A stretch of DNA of 64,000 nucleotides from Nonomuraea maritima (GCF_900100395.1 NZ_FNFB01000011.1:124001-188000); one strand, 5' to 3'; counted from the stretch's first letter, positions 51,293-59,667 are shown. Notes: generated by a model from the sequence alone, not told the origin. Made by a program: numbers and translations.

Positions 51293-51895
51293 TTAATCAT
51301 CGAGGCCGCGGGCGCTGAGGGCCTCCCCCAGCGCGTCGGCGTGCCGCAGCGCGCCGACCACCAACGGCACCGCGAACGCCCGCACGCTGCGCTCGACCCC
51401 CCTGGCCCGCTGCGCCTCCCGCACCCGGACGGCCAGCTCCGCGATCACCGGCACGCTGCGCACCGTCAGCGACAGCAGCAGCGACACCCGGAACGGGTCC
51501 AGCCCGACGAACCGCGCCGGCCGCAGGCACCGCTCCAGCGTCGCCAGCATCTCCGACATGCGGGTGGTGAGCGTGACCAGCCCGGCCAGCGCCACCGCCA
51601 GCACCACCCGCAGCACCGTCGCCGCCGCCGTCTGCGGCCCGGCGAACGGCACCTGCACCACGAACAGCGCCAGCGCGAACCAGCGCACCGGCCGCAGCTG
51701 CGCCCACGCCGCCGCCGCGCCCACACCCGTCAGCGCGTACAGGCCCGCCACGACGACACCCACCCCGGCCAGCACGAACGGCGAGCCGATCAGCACCAGC
51801 GCCGTGCACACGAGCGCGAGCCCGGCCAGCTTGGCCCCTGCGGGCAGGCGGTGCAGCAGCGACGTTCCCGGTACGTACGCGCCGGTCAGGTTCAT
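51293..51895 (-). CDS. bioN: Biotin ECF transporter T component BioN
   Basis: 200 aa, EcfT family: about five membrane segments, and the coupling helices near LDPFRVSLLLSLTVRSVPVI and REAQRARGVERSVRAFA (the A-R-G signature that touches the ATPase). ATG 51895 with GGAGG seven bases upstream. BioN forms the transmembrane scaffold linking BioY and BioM. It is the last gene of the bio operon and is now separated from bioM by a TnpB element, which may uncouple its expression. Confidence 0.87.
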   Translation of the reverse strand: MNLTGAYVPGTSLLHRLPAGAKLAGLALVCTALVLIGSPFVLAGVGVVVAGLYALTGVGAAAAWAQLRPVRWFALALFVVQVPFAGPQTAAATVLRVVLAVALAGLVTLTTRMSEMLATLERCLRPARFVGLDPFRVSLLLSLTVRSVPVIAELAVRVREAQRARGVERSVRAFAVPLVVGALRHADALGEALSARGLDD

Positions 51896-52045
51896 CAGAT
51901 GCCTCCGAGGAAACCCCCGCCTTCAGGCGGGAGAGGAATCGGACCCCTGCGGAGCAGGACAGGGGCAGGTGATTCGCCGCCAGGCGAACCACCGTTTCGA
52001 ACAAACACACGATTCTTGAGCTGATCGCGTCCTAGGATGTGCGGC

Positions 52046-53152
52046 ATGGCGCAGCTGGTGAAGCGGGCCTACAAGTACCGTTTCCACCCGACCCCCGAGC
52101 AGGCCGAAGAGCTTGCCCGGACGTTCGGATGCGTCCGCCTCGTCTACAACAAGGCTCTGGAAGAGCGCACCCGCGCCTACACCCTCGAAGGGCGACGCGT
52201 CTCCTACGTGGAGTCCTCCGCGCGTCTGACGGAGTGGAAGCGCAGCGGAGAGTACGACTTCCTGTCCGAGGTGTCGTCGGTCCCGCTTCAGCAGGCGCTG
52301 CGGCATCTTCAGGCGGGGTTCGCGAACTTCTTCGCCAAGCGCGCCAAGTATCCGGCGTTCAAGAGCAGGAAGAAGTCGCGCCTGTCGGCGGAGTACACGC
52401 GGTCGGCGTTCCGCTGGCGGGAGGGCCGGTTGACGCTGGCGAAGATGGATGCTCCGCTGGCGATCGTGTGGTCGCGTCCTCTTCCTGAGGGTGCGGAGCC
52501 GTCCACGGTCACCGTGTCGAAGGACGCGGCGGGTCGCTGGTTCGTGTCCCTGCTGGTCGAAGAGAAGATCAGTCCGCTGCCGCCCGTCGCGGCGAACGTG
52601 GGGATCGATGCCGGGATCACGGCGCTGGCCACACTCTCCACTGGAGAGAAGATCCTCAACCCTCGTCACGAGCGTCGTGACCGGCGAAGGCTCGCCAAGG
52701 CGCAGCGGGCACTCGCCCGTAAGGAGAAGGGGTCGAGCAACCGGGCCAAGGCCCGTCTGAAGGTGGCCCGCGTCCACGCGCGGATCACCGATCGTAGAAG
52801 GGACCATCTGCACAGGGTGACGACACGGCTTGTTCACGAGAACCAAGTGATCGCCGTGGAAGACCTGACCGTCCGCACCATGGTCAAGAACCACAGCCTG
52901 GCCCGCGCCATCTCCGACGCGAGCTGGCGCGAGTTGCGGTCGATGCTGGAGTACAAGGCGCGGTGGTACGGGCGGGAACTGGTCGTGGTCGACCGCTGGT
53001 TCCCCTCGTCCAAGCTGTGCTCGGCATGCGGCTCCCTGCAGGAGAAGATGCCGCTCGGCGTGCGGGAATGGGAGTGCACCTGCGGCACGGTCCACGACCG
53101 GGATGTCAACGCCGCGAAGAACGTGCTCGCCGCCGGGCTGGCGGAGAGCTGA
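52046..53152 (+). CDS. tnpB: RNA-guided endonuclease TnpB
   Basis: 368 aa from ATG 52046 (an ATG at 52037 adds three residues). RuvC acids are all present: D188 in VGIDAGITAL, E272 in IAVEDLTVRTM and D353 in HDRDVNAAKN. The zinc-finger Cys are C325, C328, C344 and C346 (CSACG, CTCG). N-terminal KRAYKYRFHPTPEQAEELAR and FGCVRLVYNKALEE are the usual start. TnpB cuts DNA at sites matching the omega-RNA guide next to a TAM and so helps the element persist. With full active site this copy should be functional. Confidence 0.92.
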   Translation: MAQLVKRAYKYRFHPTPEQAEELARTFGCVRLVYNKALEERTRAYTLEGRRVSYVESSARLTEWKRSGEYDFLSEVSSVPLQQALRHLQAGFANFFAKRAKYPAFKSRKKSRLSAEYTRSAFRWREGRLTLAKMDAPLAIVWSRPLPEGAEPSTVTVSKDAAGRWFVSLLVEEKISPLPPVAANVGIDAGITALATLSTGEKILNPRHERRDRRRLAKAQRALARKEKGSSNRAKARLKVARVHARITDRRRDHLHRVTTRLVHENQVIAVEDLTVRTMVKNHSLARAISDASWRELRSMLEYKARWYGRELVVVDRWFPSSKLCSACGSLQEKMPLGVREWECTCGTVHDRDVNAAKNVLAAGLAES

Positions 53153-53275
53153 AACGCCTGTGGAGCTGGTGTAAGACCTCAACGAGAGTCCTCTCCGGCG
53201 GGCAACTGGCTGTGAAGCAGGAAGGCCTACGGGTGACCGTGGGAATCCCTCTCCTTCAGGAGGGGGAGGATGTCA
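53090..53275 (+). ncRNA. Candidate omega-RNA overlapping tnpB 3' end and right end
   Basis: By analogy with characterised TnpB systems, the guide RNA scaffold covers the tnpB 3' end and the element's right-end stem loop, and the guide is the adjacent bioM sequence (from 53276, GCCATGAGCTTCC). The terminal hairpin (53251-53262) supports this. Expression and exact ends are inferred. Confidence 0.45.
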
Positions 53276-53956
53276 AGCCATGAGCTTCCTGTAGTGGCCG
53301 ATGGCCTCGCGCGGGGTGCCGTCGGCCACGACGCGGCCGTCGTCGATGACGAGCACCCGGTCGAAGTCCTCCAGCAGCGGCAGGTCGTGCGTGACCACCA
53401 GCACCTGCTGCGGCAGGTCGCGCAGCAGCGCGCCGACCTGGCGGGAGTGGCGCAGGTCGAGCAGCGTCGTCGGCTCGTCCATGACGATGATCCGCGGCTC
53501 CAGCACCATGACCGAGCAGAGCGCGAGCAGCTGCTTCTGGCCGCCCGACAGGTGGTGCGCCGGGTGGTCGGCGTGCCCGGCCAGGCCGTAGCGGGCCAGC
53601 GTCTCGCCGACGCGCCGGTCGACCTCCTCGCGCGGCAGGCCCTTGCGGCGCAGCGAGAACGCGACGTCCTCGGCCACCGTCGGCATGACGATCTGGGCGT
53701 CGGGGTCGGTGAACACGAAGCCCACGCCGCGCCGGATCTTCGCCGCGTCACGGCGGGTGTCGAGGCCGAGCACGTTCACGCTGCCGGACGTCGGCAGCGC
53801 CAGTCCGTTGATCAGGCGGGCCAGCGTGCTCTTGCCCGAGCCGTTCGCCCCCACCACGCCGATGCGGCGCTCCGGCAGCGACGCGGTGATGCCGCGCAGC
53901 ACCTCACGCTCGCCGAACCGGACGTGCACGTCGGCGAACTCGATCGCGTCCGTCAC
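53273..53956 (-). CDS. bioM: Biotin ECF transporter ATPase BioM
   Basis: 227 aa ABC ATPase: Walker A GANGSGKST (about 36-44), Q-loop, signature LSGGQKQLLAL and Walker B IIVMDEPTTLLD. GTG 53956 directly adjoins the thiolase stop. With BioN and BioY it makes the biotin importer. The stop codon TGA (53273-53275) lies within the right end of the TnpB element (TTGACATCC on the minus strand), so the natural C-terminus after KLMA was replaced by the insertion; only a few residues appear lost and activity is probably kept. Confidence 0.9.
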   Translation of the reverse strand: MTDAIEFADVHVRFGEREVLRGITASLPERRIGVVGANGSGKSTLARLINGLALPTSGSVNVLGLDTRRDAAKIRRGVGFVFTDPDAQIVMPTVAEDVAFSLRRKGLPREEVDRRVGETLARYGLAGHADHPAHHLSGGQKQLLALCSVMVLEPRIIVMDEPTTLLDLRHSRQVGALLRDLPQQVLVVTHDLPLLEDFDRVLVIDDGRVVADGTPREAIGHYRKLMA

Positions 53957-55096
53957 TCAGACCACCTCGAACAGCGCGGCCACGCCGAGCCCGCCGCCAA
54001 CCGCGGCCGCGGCCAGGCCGAGCGTGCCCGGTGGAGTTTCTTCACGGACGAGGCCGCTGAACAGCCGGGTCACCACGACCGCGCCGGACGCGCCCCACGG
54101 ATGGCCGAGCGCCAGCGCCCCGCCGCCGGGACAGACCCGATCGGAGTCGGCCCCCAGCGGGTCGAGCCCCAGCGCGTCGGTGACGGCCAGCACCTGCGCC
54201 GCGAACGCCTCCACGATCTCCACCGCCGCCACCTGCTCCAAGCCCACGCCCGTACGCGCCAGCACCCGGCGGATCGCGGGCACCGGCCCCCACCCGGGCA
54301 GCTCGGGGTCGCAACCGACGACGGACCCGGCCACCAGCCGCAGGCCAGACAGGCCCCGGCGCAGGCGCTCCGGCACGACGGCCACCACCGCCGCGCCGTC
54401 ACTGACCGGGGAGGAATTTCCGGCCGTCACTGTACCTCCTGCCACGAACGCCGCAGGCAGCCGGGCCAGGGACGCCTCCCGCAGCGGGCGCGGACGCTGG
54501 TCGTCCACCCGCCCGCCGACCGGCACGACCTCCTTCGCGAACCGGCCCGCCGCGCGGGCGGCCAGGGCCCGCTCATGGCTGCGGCGCGCGTAGGCGTCCT
54601 GGCGTTCCCGCTCCACGCCGTACGCGGCCGCGAGCGCTTCGGCGGCGGGCCCCATGTCCGGGTCGGGGTGGCCGGCGGGAGCGAACGGCGCCCGCGCGTA
54701 CGGGACGTCGGCGCCGCGGGGCGTGCGCAGCGGCGCGGTCGAGGCGCTCTCGGCGCCTCCGGCGAGCACCAGGTCGGCCTCCCCCGCGCGCACCGCCTGC
54801 GCGGCCACCAGGATCGCGGCCAGGCCGCTGCCGCACTGGCGGTCGACGGTGAGACCGGGCACCTCGTGCCCCAGCCCGGCGGCCAGCGCCGACACCCGGG
54901 CCACGTTGCCACCAGGGCCCATGCAGTTGCCGAGCACCACGTCCTCGACGCGGCCGTCCACGTCACCGGCCACATCACCGGCCACGGCCGCGATCACGGG
55001 CGCGGCCAGCTGGTCGACCGTCAGCTCCTTGAACGCGTGGCCCGCCGTGCCGATGGGGGTGCGCCGCGCCGCGACCACGACGGGGGTGTCTCGCAT
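53957..55096 (-). CDS. Thiolase-family protein with altered active site
   Basis: 379 aa from ATG 55096 (GAGGACTGAC upstream). The nucleophilic C88 is present in DRQCGSGLAA and the His motif ALGHPWGASG is kept. Two usual elements differ: the NEAF motif reads VEAFAAQ, losing the Asn, and the C-terminal catalytic Cys of C-x-GGG is replaced (AAAVGGGLGVA). Biosynthetic and degradative thiolases need both. It may do thioester exchange or cleavage with different chemistry, or be inactive. It sits in the bio operon between the acyl-CoA ligase and bioM. Confidence 0.87.
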   Translation of the reverse strand: MRDTPVVVAARRTPIGTAGHAFKELTVDQLAAPVIAAVAGDVAGDVDGRVEDVVLGNCMGPGGNVARVSALAAGLGHEVPGLTVDRQCGSGLAAILVAAQAVRAGEADLVLAGGAESASTAPLRTPRGADVPYARAPFAPAGHPDPDMGPAAEALAAAYGVERERQDAYARRSHERALAARAAGRFAKEVVPVGGRVDDQRPRPLREASLARLPAAFVAGGTVTAGNSSPVSDGAAVVAVVPERLRRGLSGLRLVAGSVVGCDPELPGWGPVPAIRRVLARTGVGLEQVAAVEIVEAFAAQVLAVTDALGLDPLGADSDRVCPGGGALALGHPWGASGAVVVTRLFSGLVREETPPGTLGLAAAAVGGGLGVAALFEVV

Positions 55097-55130
55097 GTCA
55101 GTCCTCGGAGGTTCGATGGGGGCGGGCATG

Positions 55131-56492
55131 TCAGTTCAGCCGCCGGATACCGGGATCGCCGCTCGCCAGCCGGGCCGCGAGCAGGGCGCGGGCAGGCTTG
55201 CCGGTCGGGGTGCGCGGCAGGCTCGGCACGGCGTACCAGAGGCGGGGCCGCTGCGCCGCGTCCAGGCCGTTCCTGGCGGTCGCCTCCAGCAGCGCACGGG
55301 ACGGCACGCCTTCGACGACCGCCGTGACCACGGCCCCCAGCGAGGGGTGTGGCGAGCCGACCACCACGACGTCGCCGACGCCGGGCACCTGCCGCAGCAC
55401 CGCCTCGACGTCCTCGGGAACGACGGTGGCGCCGCCCGTCTGGATCGCTCCGTCGCCGCGCCCGCGGACCCGCAGCACCTCCCCCAGCCGATACGGCTCC
55501 GCGACGTCGCCCACGGTCGCCCAGCCGTCGGGGTCGCGCCGCAGCGGTCCTGCCGCGCCGCCGAGGTAGCCCTCGGCCAGCCACGGCGACCGTACCCACA
55601 CGGCTCCGAGCGCGGAGCCCGGCTCGGGGCGTACCTCGATCTCCACCCCGGGGAAGGGACGCAGCCCGTCGCCGTCGACGTCCACGGCGACGAACGACAG
55701 CTCGGTCGCCCCGTAGTAGGCGAGCGTGTGCACCCCGGCGCGGGCCGCCGCGGCCCGGACGCCCGGGTCGAGCGCGGCCCCGCCGACCACGGCCGCGCGC
55801 AGCCGGGAGCCGGGATGGCCGAGCATGTCGGCCAGCTGTCCTGGCACCACGTGCACGACGGTCGCCCTGGACACGTACGAGGCCAGCGCCGCCCGCGTGG
55901 GCGGGCGGCCCGGCACGAGAGCGGTCGCCCCGGCGGCGAGGGTGTGCATCGCGGCGAAGGAGTACAGGGACGACGCGAGCGGGCCAGGTACCAGCACCAC
56001 GTCGTCGGCCCCGATCCCGGCCAGGTCGCTGAGGTGCGGGAACGACGCCGTCCACGAGGCACGGCGGCGGACGATCGCGCGCGGCCGGCCGGTGCTGCCA
56101 GAGCTGAAGCAGGCCCACGCCAGGTCGTCGGGCCCCGTCTTCCGCCGCACTTCGGGACCGGCCGCGTACGGCAGCGACTCGCCGAGGAACGTCAGCGGAC
56201 CGGCCGGGCCGCTGACCTGCGACCAGCGTTCGTGGCTCCAGGACGGGTCACCGACGACCGGGGTCGCCCCGGCCAGGTCGGCCGCCAGCGCGGTGGCGAT
56301 GAACTCGACCGGGTCGGCCGGACCGACGGCCACCAGTGAGCTGGGGCCGACCCCCTGGTCGCGCAGGTGCCGGGCGGCACCGTTGATCTTGCGGGCGAGC
56401 TCGGCGTAGGTCAGCTCGCCGCCTGGGCCGCACACCGCGAGCTTGGAGGGCTGCTCGACGGCGTGCCGCAGGACGTGGGGAACGACGGGCAT
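55131..56492 (-). CDS. AMP-dependent acyl-CoA ligase
   Basis: 453 aa ANL-superfamily enzyme, somewhat short. Motifs: the P-loop-like SSGSTGRPRAIV (A3), YYGATELSF (A5), the Asp-containing VGDVAEPYRLGEVLRVRGRG region and the catalytic Lys in RTPTGKPAR near the C-terminus. Start ATG 56492, 7 bp after the bioY stop. Ligases beside bioY in actinobacteria have been suggested to activate a pimelate-like or fatty acid, but the substrate cannot be read from sequence. Confidence 0.87.
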   Translation of the reverse strand: MPVVPHVLRHAVEQPSKLAVCGPGGELTYAELARKINGAARHLRDQGVGPSSLVAVGPADPVEFIATALAADLAGATPVVGDPSWSHERWSQVSGPAGPLTFLGESLPYAAGPEVRRKTGPDDLAWACFSSGSTGRPRAIVRRRASWTASFPHLSDLAGIGADDVVLVPGPLASSLYSFAAMHTLAAGATALVPGRPPTRAALASYVSRATVVHVVPGQLADMLGHPGSRLRAAVVGGAALDPGVRAAAARAGVHTLAYYGATELSFVAVDVDGDGLRPFPGVEIEVRPEPGSALGAVWVRSPWLAEGYLGGAAGPLRRDPDGWATVGDVAEPYRLGEVLRVRGRGDGAIQTGGATVVPEDVEAVLRQVPGVGDVVVVGSPHPSLGAVVTAVVEGVPSRALLEATARNGLDAAQRPRLWYAVPSLPRTPTGKPARALLAARLASGDPGIRRLN

Positions 56493-56499
56493 CGAGCGG

Positions 56500-57108
56500 T
56501 CAACGCTCCTTCGCCGACCGCACCCGCTCCAGGTGCACGGCCGGAACGGCGTCGGGGTAGGCGCGCTGGGTGCCACGGACGACGATGGCGGCCACCACCG
56601 CCTTGATCAGGTCGCCCGGCACGAAGGCGAGGGTCAGCCAGGCCGCCGTGCCGAGCGGGACACCGGTGACGAGCGCCTGCACCGGGATGCCGAACAGGTA
56701 GACCACGCCGGCGCCGCCCGCCAGGCACGCCAGCACGAGCCGGCCGAGACTCGGATTGCGGCCCGCGCGCTCGACGAGCCAGCCGGTCACGGCCGCGCCG
56801 GGGATCCAGCCGAGGAGGAAGCCTGTCGACGGGGCGGCGAACACTGCGAGCCCGCCTCGCCCGCCGGACAGCAGCGGCAGCCCGGCAGCCACCAGGACGA
56901 GCAGCACGACGACGGCCAGCGCGGCCCGCCACGTGCCGAGGACCGCGCCCGCCAGCATGATGCCCAGCGTCTGCAACGTGATGGGGACGGCGTTGCCGAA
57001 GACGTTCAGAGCACCGGGAAGGCCGAGGACGGCGATGACCGCGGCGAACACCGCGACTCGTGCCAGGTCACCCGTGGGGAAACTGCGTCGCTTGTCTTCT
57101 TTGCTCAT
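56500..57108 (-). CDS. bioY: Biotin ECF transporter S component BioY
   Basis: 202 aa from ATG 57108. Six membrane segments, with the biotin-binding family pattern VPITLQTLGIMLAGAVLGTW, GGRGGLAVFAAPSTGFLLGW and a C-terminal AFVPGDLIKAVVAAIVV. BioY binds biotin and docks on BioN/BioM. First gene of the operon bioY-ligase-thiolase-bioM-bioN. The 94-bp upstream region shows no clear BirA- or BioQ-type palindrome. Confidence 0.93.
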   Translation of the reverse strand: MSKEDKRRSFPTGDLARVAVFAAVIAVLGLPGALNVFGNAVPITLQTLGIMLAGAVLGTWRAALAVVVLLVLVAAGLPLLSGGRGGLAVFAAPSTGFLLGWIPGAAVTGWLVERAGRNPSLGRLVLACLAGGAGVVYLFGIPVQALVTGVPLGTAAWLTLAFVPGDLIKAVVAAIVVRGTQRAYPDAVPAVHLERVRSAKER

Positions 57109-57202
57109 GGTTCGATCCCACACCAGAACGGACAACGGACGGCATGGAGGTATCCCACAACAATCCCGTCCATCCTCTGCGAGCGATCGATACCCGGCGG
57201 GG

Positions 57203-57724
57203 TCACCGCGCGAGGCGTTTGTAGAAGAAGCTGCAGTCCAGCAGCGTGCCGTCCGGCGCGCCGGCGTACGCGGGCACGATGCCGTAGCGGATCCAGCCGC
57301 CCGTCAGGTAGACGTGCTCGGCGGTGCTGCCCGTCTCGGTGTCGAGCATGAGCAGCTCGATCCCGGCCTCGCGGGCGGCCCGCTCGGCCTCGGCCAGCAG
57401 GGCCCGTCCGAGGCCCCGGCCGCGGGCCGAACGGTGGACCAGCAGCTTGACGAGCTCGGCCCGATGCCGCGAGTTGGGTTTGTCGGCGAGCAACAAACTG
57501 ACGGTGCCGAGCAGGGCGCCGCCGGCGTGGCACCCCCACACCAGGTGCGCGCTGTCCGCCACGGCCGCCGCGCGCCCCTTCCACCAGGCGGCGGCGTCCT
57601 CGCGGCCGAACGGCGTCACGAACCCGACGGACGCGCCGCCTTCCACTGCGTCCACCAGCAGGTCGGCCAGCTCCTCCAGGCGGGAGCCGAACTCGGCCGC
57701 GGACAGGCGCTCGATGGTGTGCAC
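57203..57724 (-). CDS. GNAT-family N-acetyltransferase
   Basis: 173 aa from GTG 57724 with CCTGGAGGAAAGC directly upstream. GNAT core: ELVKLLVHRSARGRGLGRAL (acetyl-CoA P-loop R/QxxGxG/A), LDTETGSTAEHVYLTGGWIR and GTLLDCSFFYKRL at the end. Sequence like that of acyltransferases acting on amino groups of small molecules. Monocistronic; the bioY gene lies 94 bp downstream in the same direction. Confidence 0.87.
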   Translation of the reverse strand: MHTIERLSAAEFGSRLEELADLLVDAVEGGASVGFVTPFGREDAAAWWKGRAAAVADSAHLVWGCHAGGALLGTVSLLLADKPNSRHRAELVKLLVHRSARGRGLGRALLAEAERAAREAGIELLMLDTETGSTAEHVYLTGGWIRYGIVPAYAGAPDGTLLDCSFFYKRLAR

Positions 57725-57822
57725 GCTTTCCTCCAGGGGGCTCGGGACGGCGGCGAGCGCCCCTGGCGGGCCGTCGCTCCCCGGCCGGGGAACAAGCGTA
57801 GGACCAATCCTGGCGTGCGCGC

Positions 57823-58644
57823 TCAGCCGAGCAACGGGACGAGGTTTTTCTCCTCGTACTCGAGGTGGGCCTCCAGCTCGCGGGTGAGCCGCTCCACCTC
57901 CTCCGACAGCGTCCGCTGCTCGACCCGGTCGTCCGCGAGCAGCGCCTGCAGCTCGCCGAGCAGCCGGGCGACGGTCTCGTGCTCGGCGCGCAGCTGCCGC
58001 ATCACCGGGGCCAGCTCGGGATAGCGCCCCTCCAGCGCGGGGAACATGAAGCCGTCCTCGCGCTCGTGGTGCACGTGCAGCCCCTGGCACAGGGTCAGGC
58101 AGTTGACCCGCAGCTGCGCCCCCAGGCGCGGCCCCGACCTGGCCACCTCGGCGCGGATCAGCTCCAGCGCCAGCCGGAACGCGTCGTGCAGGGCGACCAG
58201 CGCGGCGCCCAGCGAGCCGCCCGCGGGCGGCCCCTCGTCGATCGGCAGCAGCGCCACCACCGGCAGCAGCCGTCCCGAGCGGGCCTGGTAGTCGCCCCAT
58301 CCGGGGTCGAACTCGACGGCGCGGGCGAACATCCGCTCGCGTTCGTCCCCCTCCAGCACGACCACGTCGGCCCGGTAGGTCAGAACCCCGGTCTCCACCG
58401 TGACCTGGGGGTTGGCCAGCACGTTGCGGTACCACTGCGGATGCTTCGGAGCGCCCCCGGCCGAGGCGATGACCAGGAGGCGGTCGCCGTCGGGCAGGTA
58501 GCCGAGCGGCGTCGTGTGCGGCGCGCCGGTACGGGCGCCGGTGGTCGTCAACAGGAGCAGCCGGCCGCCGGCGAAGACGCCGCCGACGCGGCCCTTGTTG
58601 GCGCGGAACTCCTCGATGATCTGGCGGTTGAAGTCAACAGGCAT
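57823..58644 (-). CDS. Deazaflavin (F420)-dependent nitroreductase fused to hemerythrin domain
   Basis: 273 aa. Residues 1-~135 form a DDN/PNPOx-like fold (RLLLLTTTGARTGAPHTTPL, PKHPQWYRNVLANPQVTVE), a family that reduces nitro or quinone compounds with F420H2. From about 145 a hemerythrin HHE domain follows: CQGLHVHHEREDGFMFPALE, LRAEHETVARLL and LEAHLEYEEKNLVPLL. The fusion joins an F420 oxidoreductase to a di-iron oxygen or NO binding unit, suggesting a redox enzyme or oxygen-sensing switch. ATG 58644. Confidence 0.85.
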   Translation of the reverse strand: MPVDFNRQIIEEFRANKGRVGGVFAGGRLLLLTTTGARTGAPHTTPLGYLPDGDRLLVIASAGGAPKHPQWYRNVLANPQVTVETGVLTYRADVVVLEGDERERMFARAVEFDPGWGDYQARSGRLLPVVALLPIDEGPPAGGSLGAALVALHDAFRLALELIRAEVARSGPRLGAQLRVNCLTLCQGLHVHHEREDGFMFPALEGRYPELAPVMRQLRAEHETVARLLGELQALLADDRVEQRTLSEEVERLTRELEAHLEYEEKNLVPLLG

Positions 58645-58892
58645 GCTGAATACGGCTCCAGACAGGAAGGTGTCGATGACATGGGAGAGCCCGCGCGAGC
58701 ATGCCGGTACGGCGAAGAGCGCTTCAGAGCATGGGACGACGCGCGGGAGCTACGTGCTCAGGCACGACCGGTGTAGGTGGCCACGGCGTCATCCCCTTGA
58801 AGAAAGGCGCCTCCATGCCACCCCCGTACTCGCGGGCGGCGACACGCGACGCGACCCTAATTACACGTGCCACCGACGATCACGTCAACCCC

Positions 58893-58923
58893 TTGACCTT
58901 GACGCGGCGGCACGGTCTTTACT
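58893..58923 (+). promoter_or_regulatory. MerR-type promoter with 19-bp spacer
   Basis: TTGACC (58893-58898) and TTTACT (58918-58923) are separated by 19 bp, the long spacer typical of MerR-controlled promoters, with GACC/GGTC dyad arms inside. The start ATG is only 7 bp further, so the transcript would be leaderless. Confidence 0.5.
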
Positions 58924-58929
58924 GGGGGC

Positions 58930-59667
58930 ATGCGGATCGGAGAGCTCGCCGCGCTGCTCGGAGTGTCCACCCGTACGGTGCGCTACTACCACCACCAGGG
59001 TGTCCTGCCCGAGCCGCGGCGCCTGACCAACGGCTACCGCGAGTACGGCATGCGCGACGCCATCGCGCTCGCCCGCGTCCGCCGGCTGGTCGCGCTCGGC
59101 CTGAGCCTCGACGAGGCCCGCGACGTCATCGCCGACGACCGTTCGAGGGAACTGCCGGAGATCCTCGCCGAGATCGACGCCGACCTCGCCCGGCAGGAGC
59201 ACGAGATCCGGCTGCGCCGCGCCCGGCTCGCCGAGGTCCTGCGGCGCGCCGAGGACGGCACGCTCGGCCCCGACGACACCGCCTCCCCCGCGCTGCTGCA
59301 GTTCCTGCGGCTGGTGGACGTCCCCGCCTCCGAGTCGGCGGCGTGGGACCGCGACATGCTCATGCTGATGGACACTGTCGCCACCGACCCCGCGACGACC
59401 TGGGCCGCCGAGATGAACGCCGATCCCGAGCCGGCACACGAGTTCTACCGCCGCCTCGACGAGCTCGCCGACGCCGACCCCGGCGACCCGAGGGTGACGC
59501 CGCTCGCCAGGCTCGTCGCCGACTTCGGCGTGCAGCACCTGCCGGTGGGCGTCGACCCCGGAGGCCCCGGCTGGGACCCCCAGGCCGTCGAGCCGTTCCT
59601 CGACGAGCTCGCGCCCGCCCAGGCCGAGGTCATCCGGCAGGCGGTCCGCATGATCGGTGGGCGCTAG
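58930..59667 (+). CDS. MerR-family transcriptional regulator
   Basis: 245 aa. MRIGELAALLGVSTRTVRYY is the MerR winged HTH and ALARVRRLVALGLSLDEARD the second helix pair; a coiled-coil follows (LRRARLAEVLRRAE). The C-terminal ~130 residues are a helical effector domain of unknown ligand, with no conserved Cys for metals. The 3' end overlaps the convergent VOC gene by four bases. The long-spacer promoter just upstream implies autoregulation. Confidence 0.9.
   Translation: MRIGELAALLGVSTRTVRYYHHQGVLPEPRRLTNGYREYGMRDAIALARVRRLVALGLSLDEARDVIADDRSRELPEILAEIDADLARQEHEIRLRRARLAEVLRRAEDGTLGPDDTASPALLQFLRLVDVPASESAAWDRDMLMLMDTVATDPATTWAAEMNADPEPAHEFYRRLDELADADPGDPRVTPLARLVADFGVQHLPVGVDPGGPGWDPQAVEPFLDELAPAQAEVIRQAVRMIGGR

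Larger units (their letters stand above)
51908..53275 (+). mobile_element. TnpB-only IS200/IS605-type element (IS1341 group)
   Basis: About 1.37 kb between bioM and bioN. The left end has a 6-bp stem CCCGCC-TTCA-GGCGGG (51916-51931); the right end has the stem CTCC-TTCA-GGAG (53251-53262) followed by GGGGGAGGATGTCAAG, a form common at right ends of such elements in actinomycetes. There are no inverted terminal repeats and no tnpA, so it cannot move alone; TnpA activity must come from elsewhere (a TnpA fragment exists at 39020). Exact ends cannot be fixed without an empty-site sequence. Confidence 0.8.

Noticed and set aside
51916..53262. Short repeats at the two ends of the TnpB element as a CRISPR-like or inverted-repeat transposon
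   Set aside because: They are end hairpins of an IS605-type element; they are not inverted copies of each other and there is no repeat array.
58681..58776. Small 31-codon frame between the DDN-hemerythrin and MerR genes
   Set aside because: Weak ribosome site and no recognisable protein; better left as intergenic.
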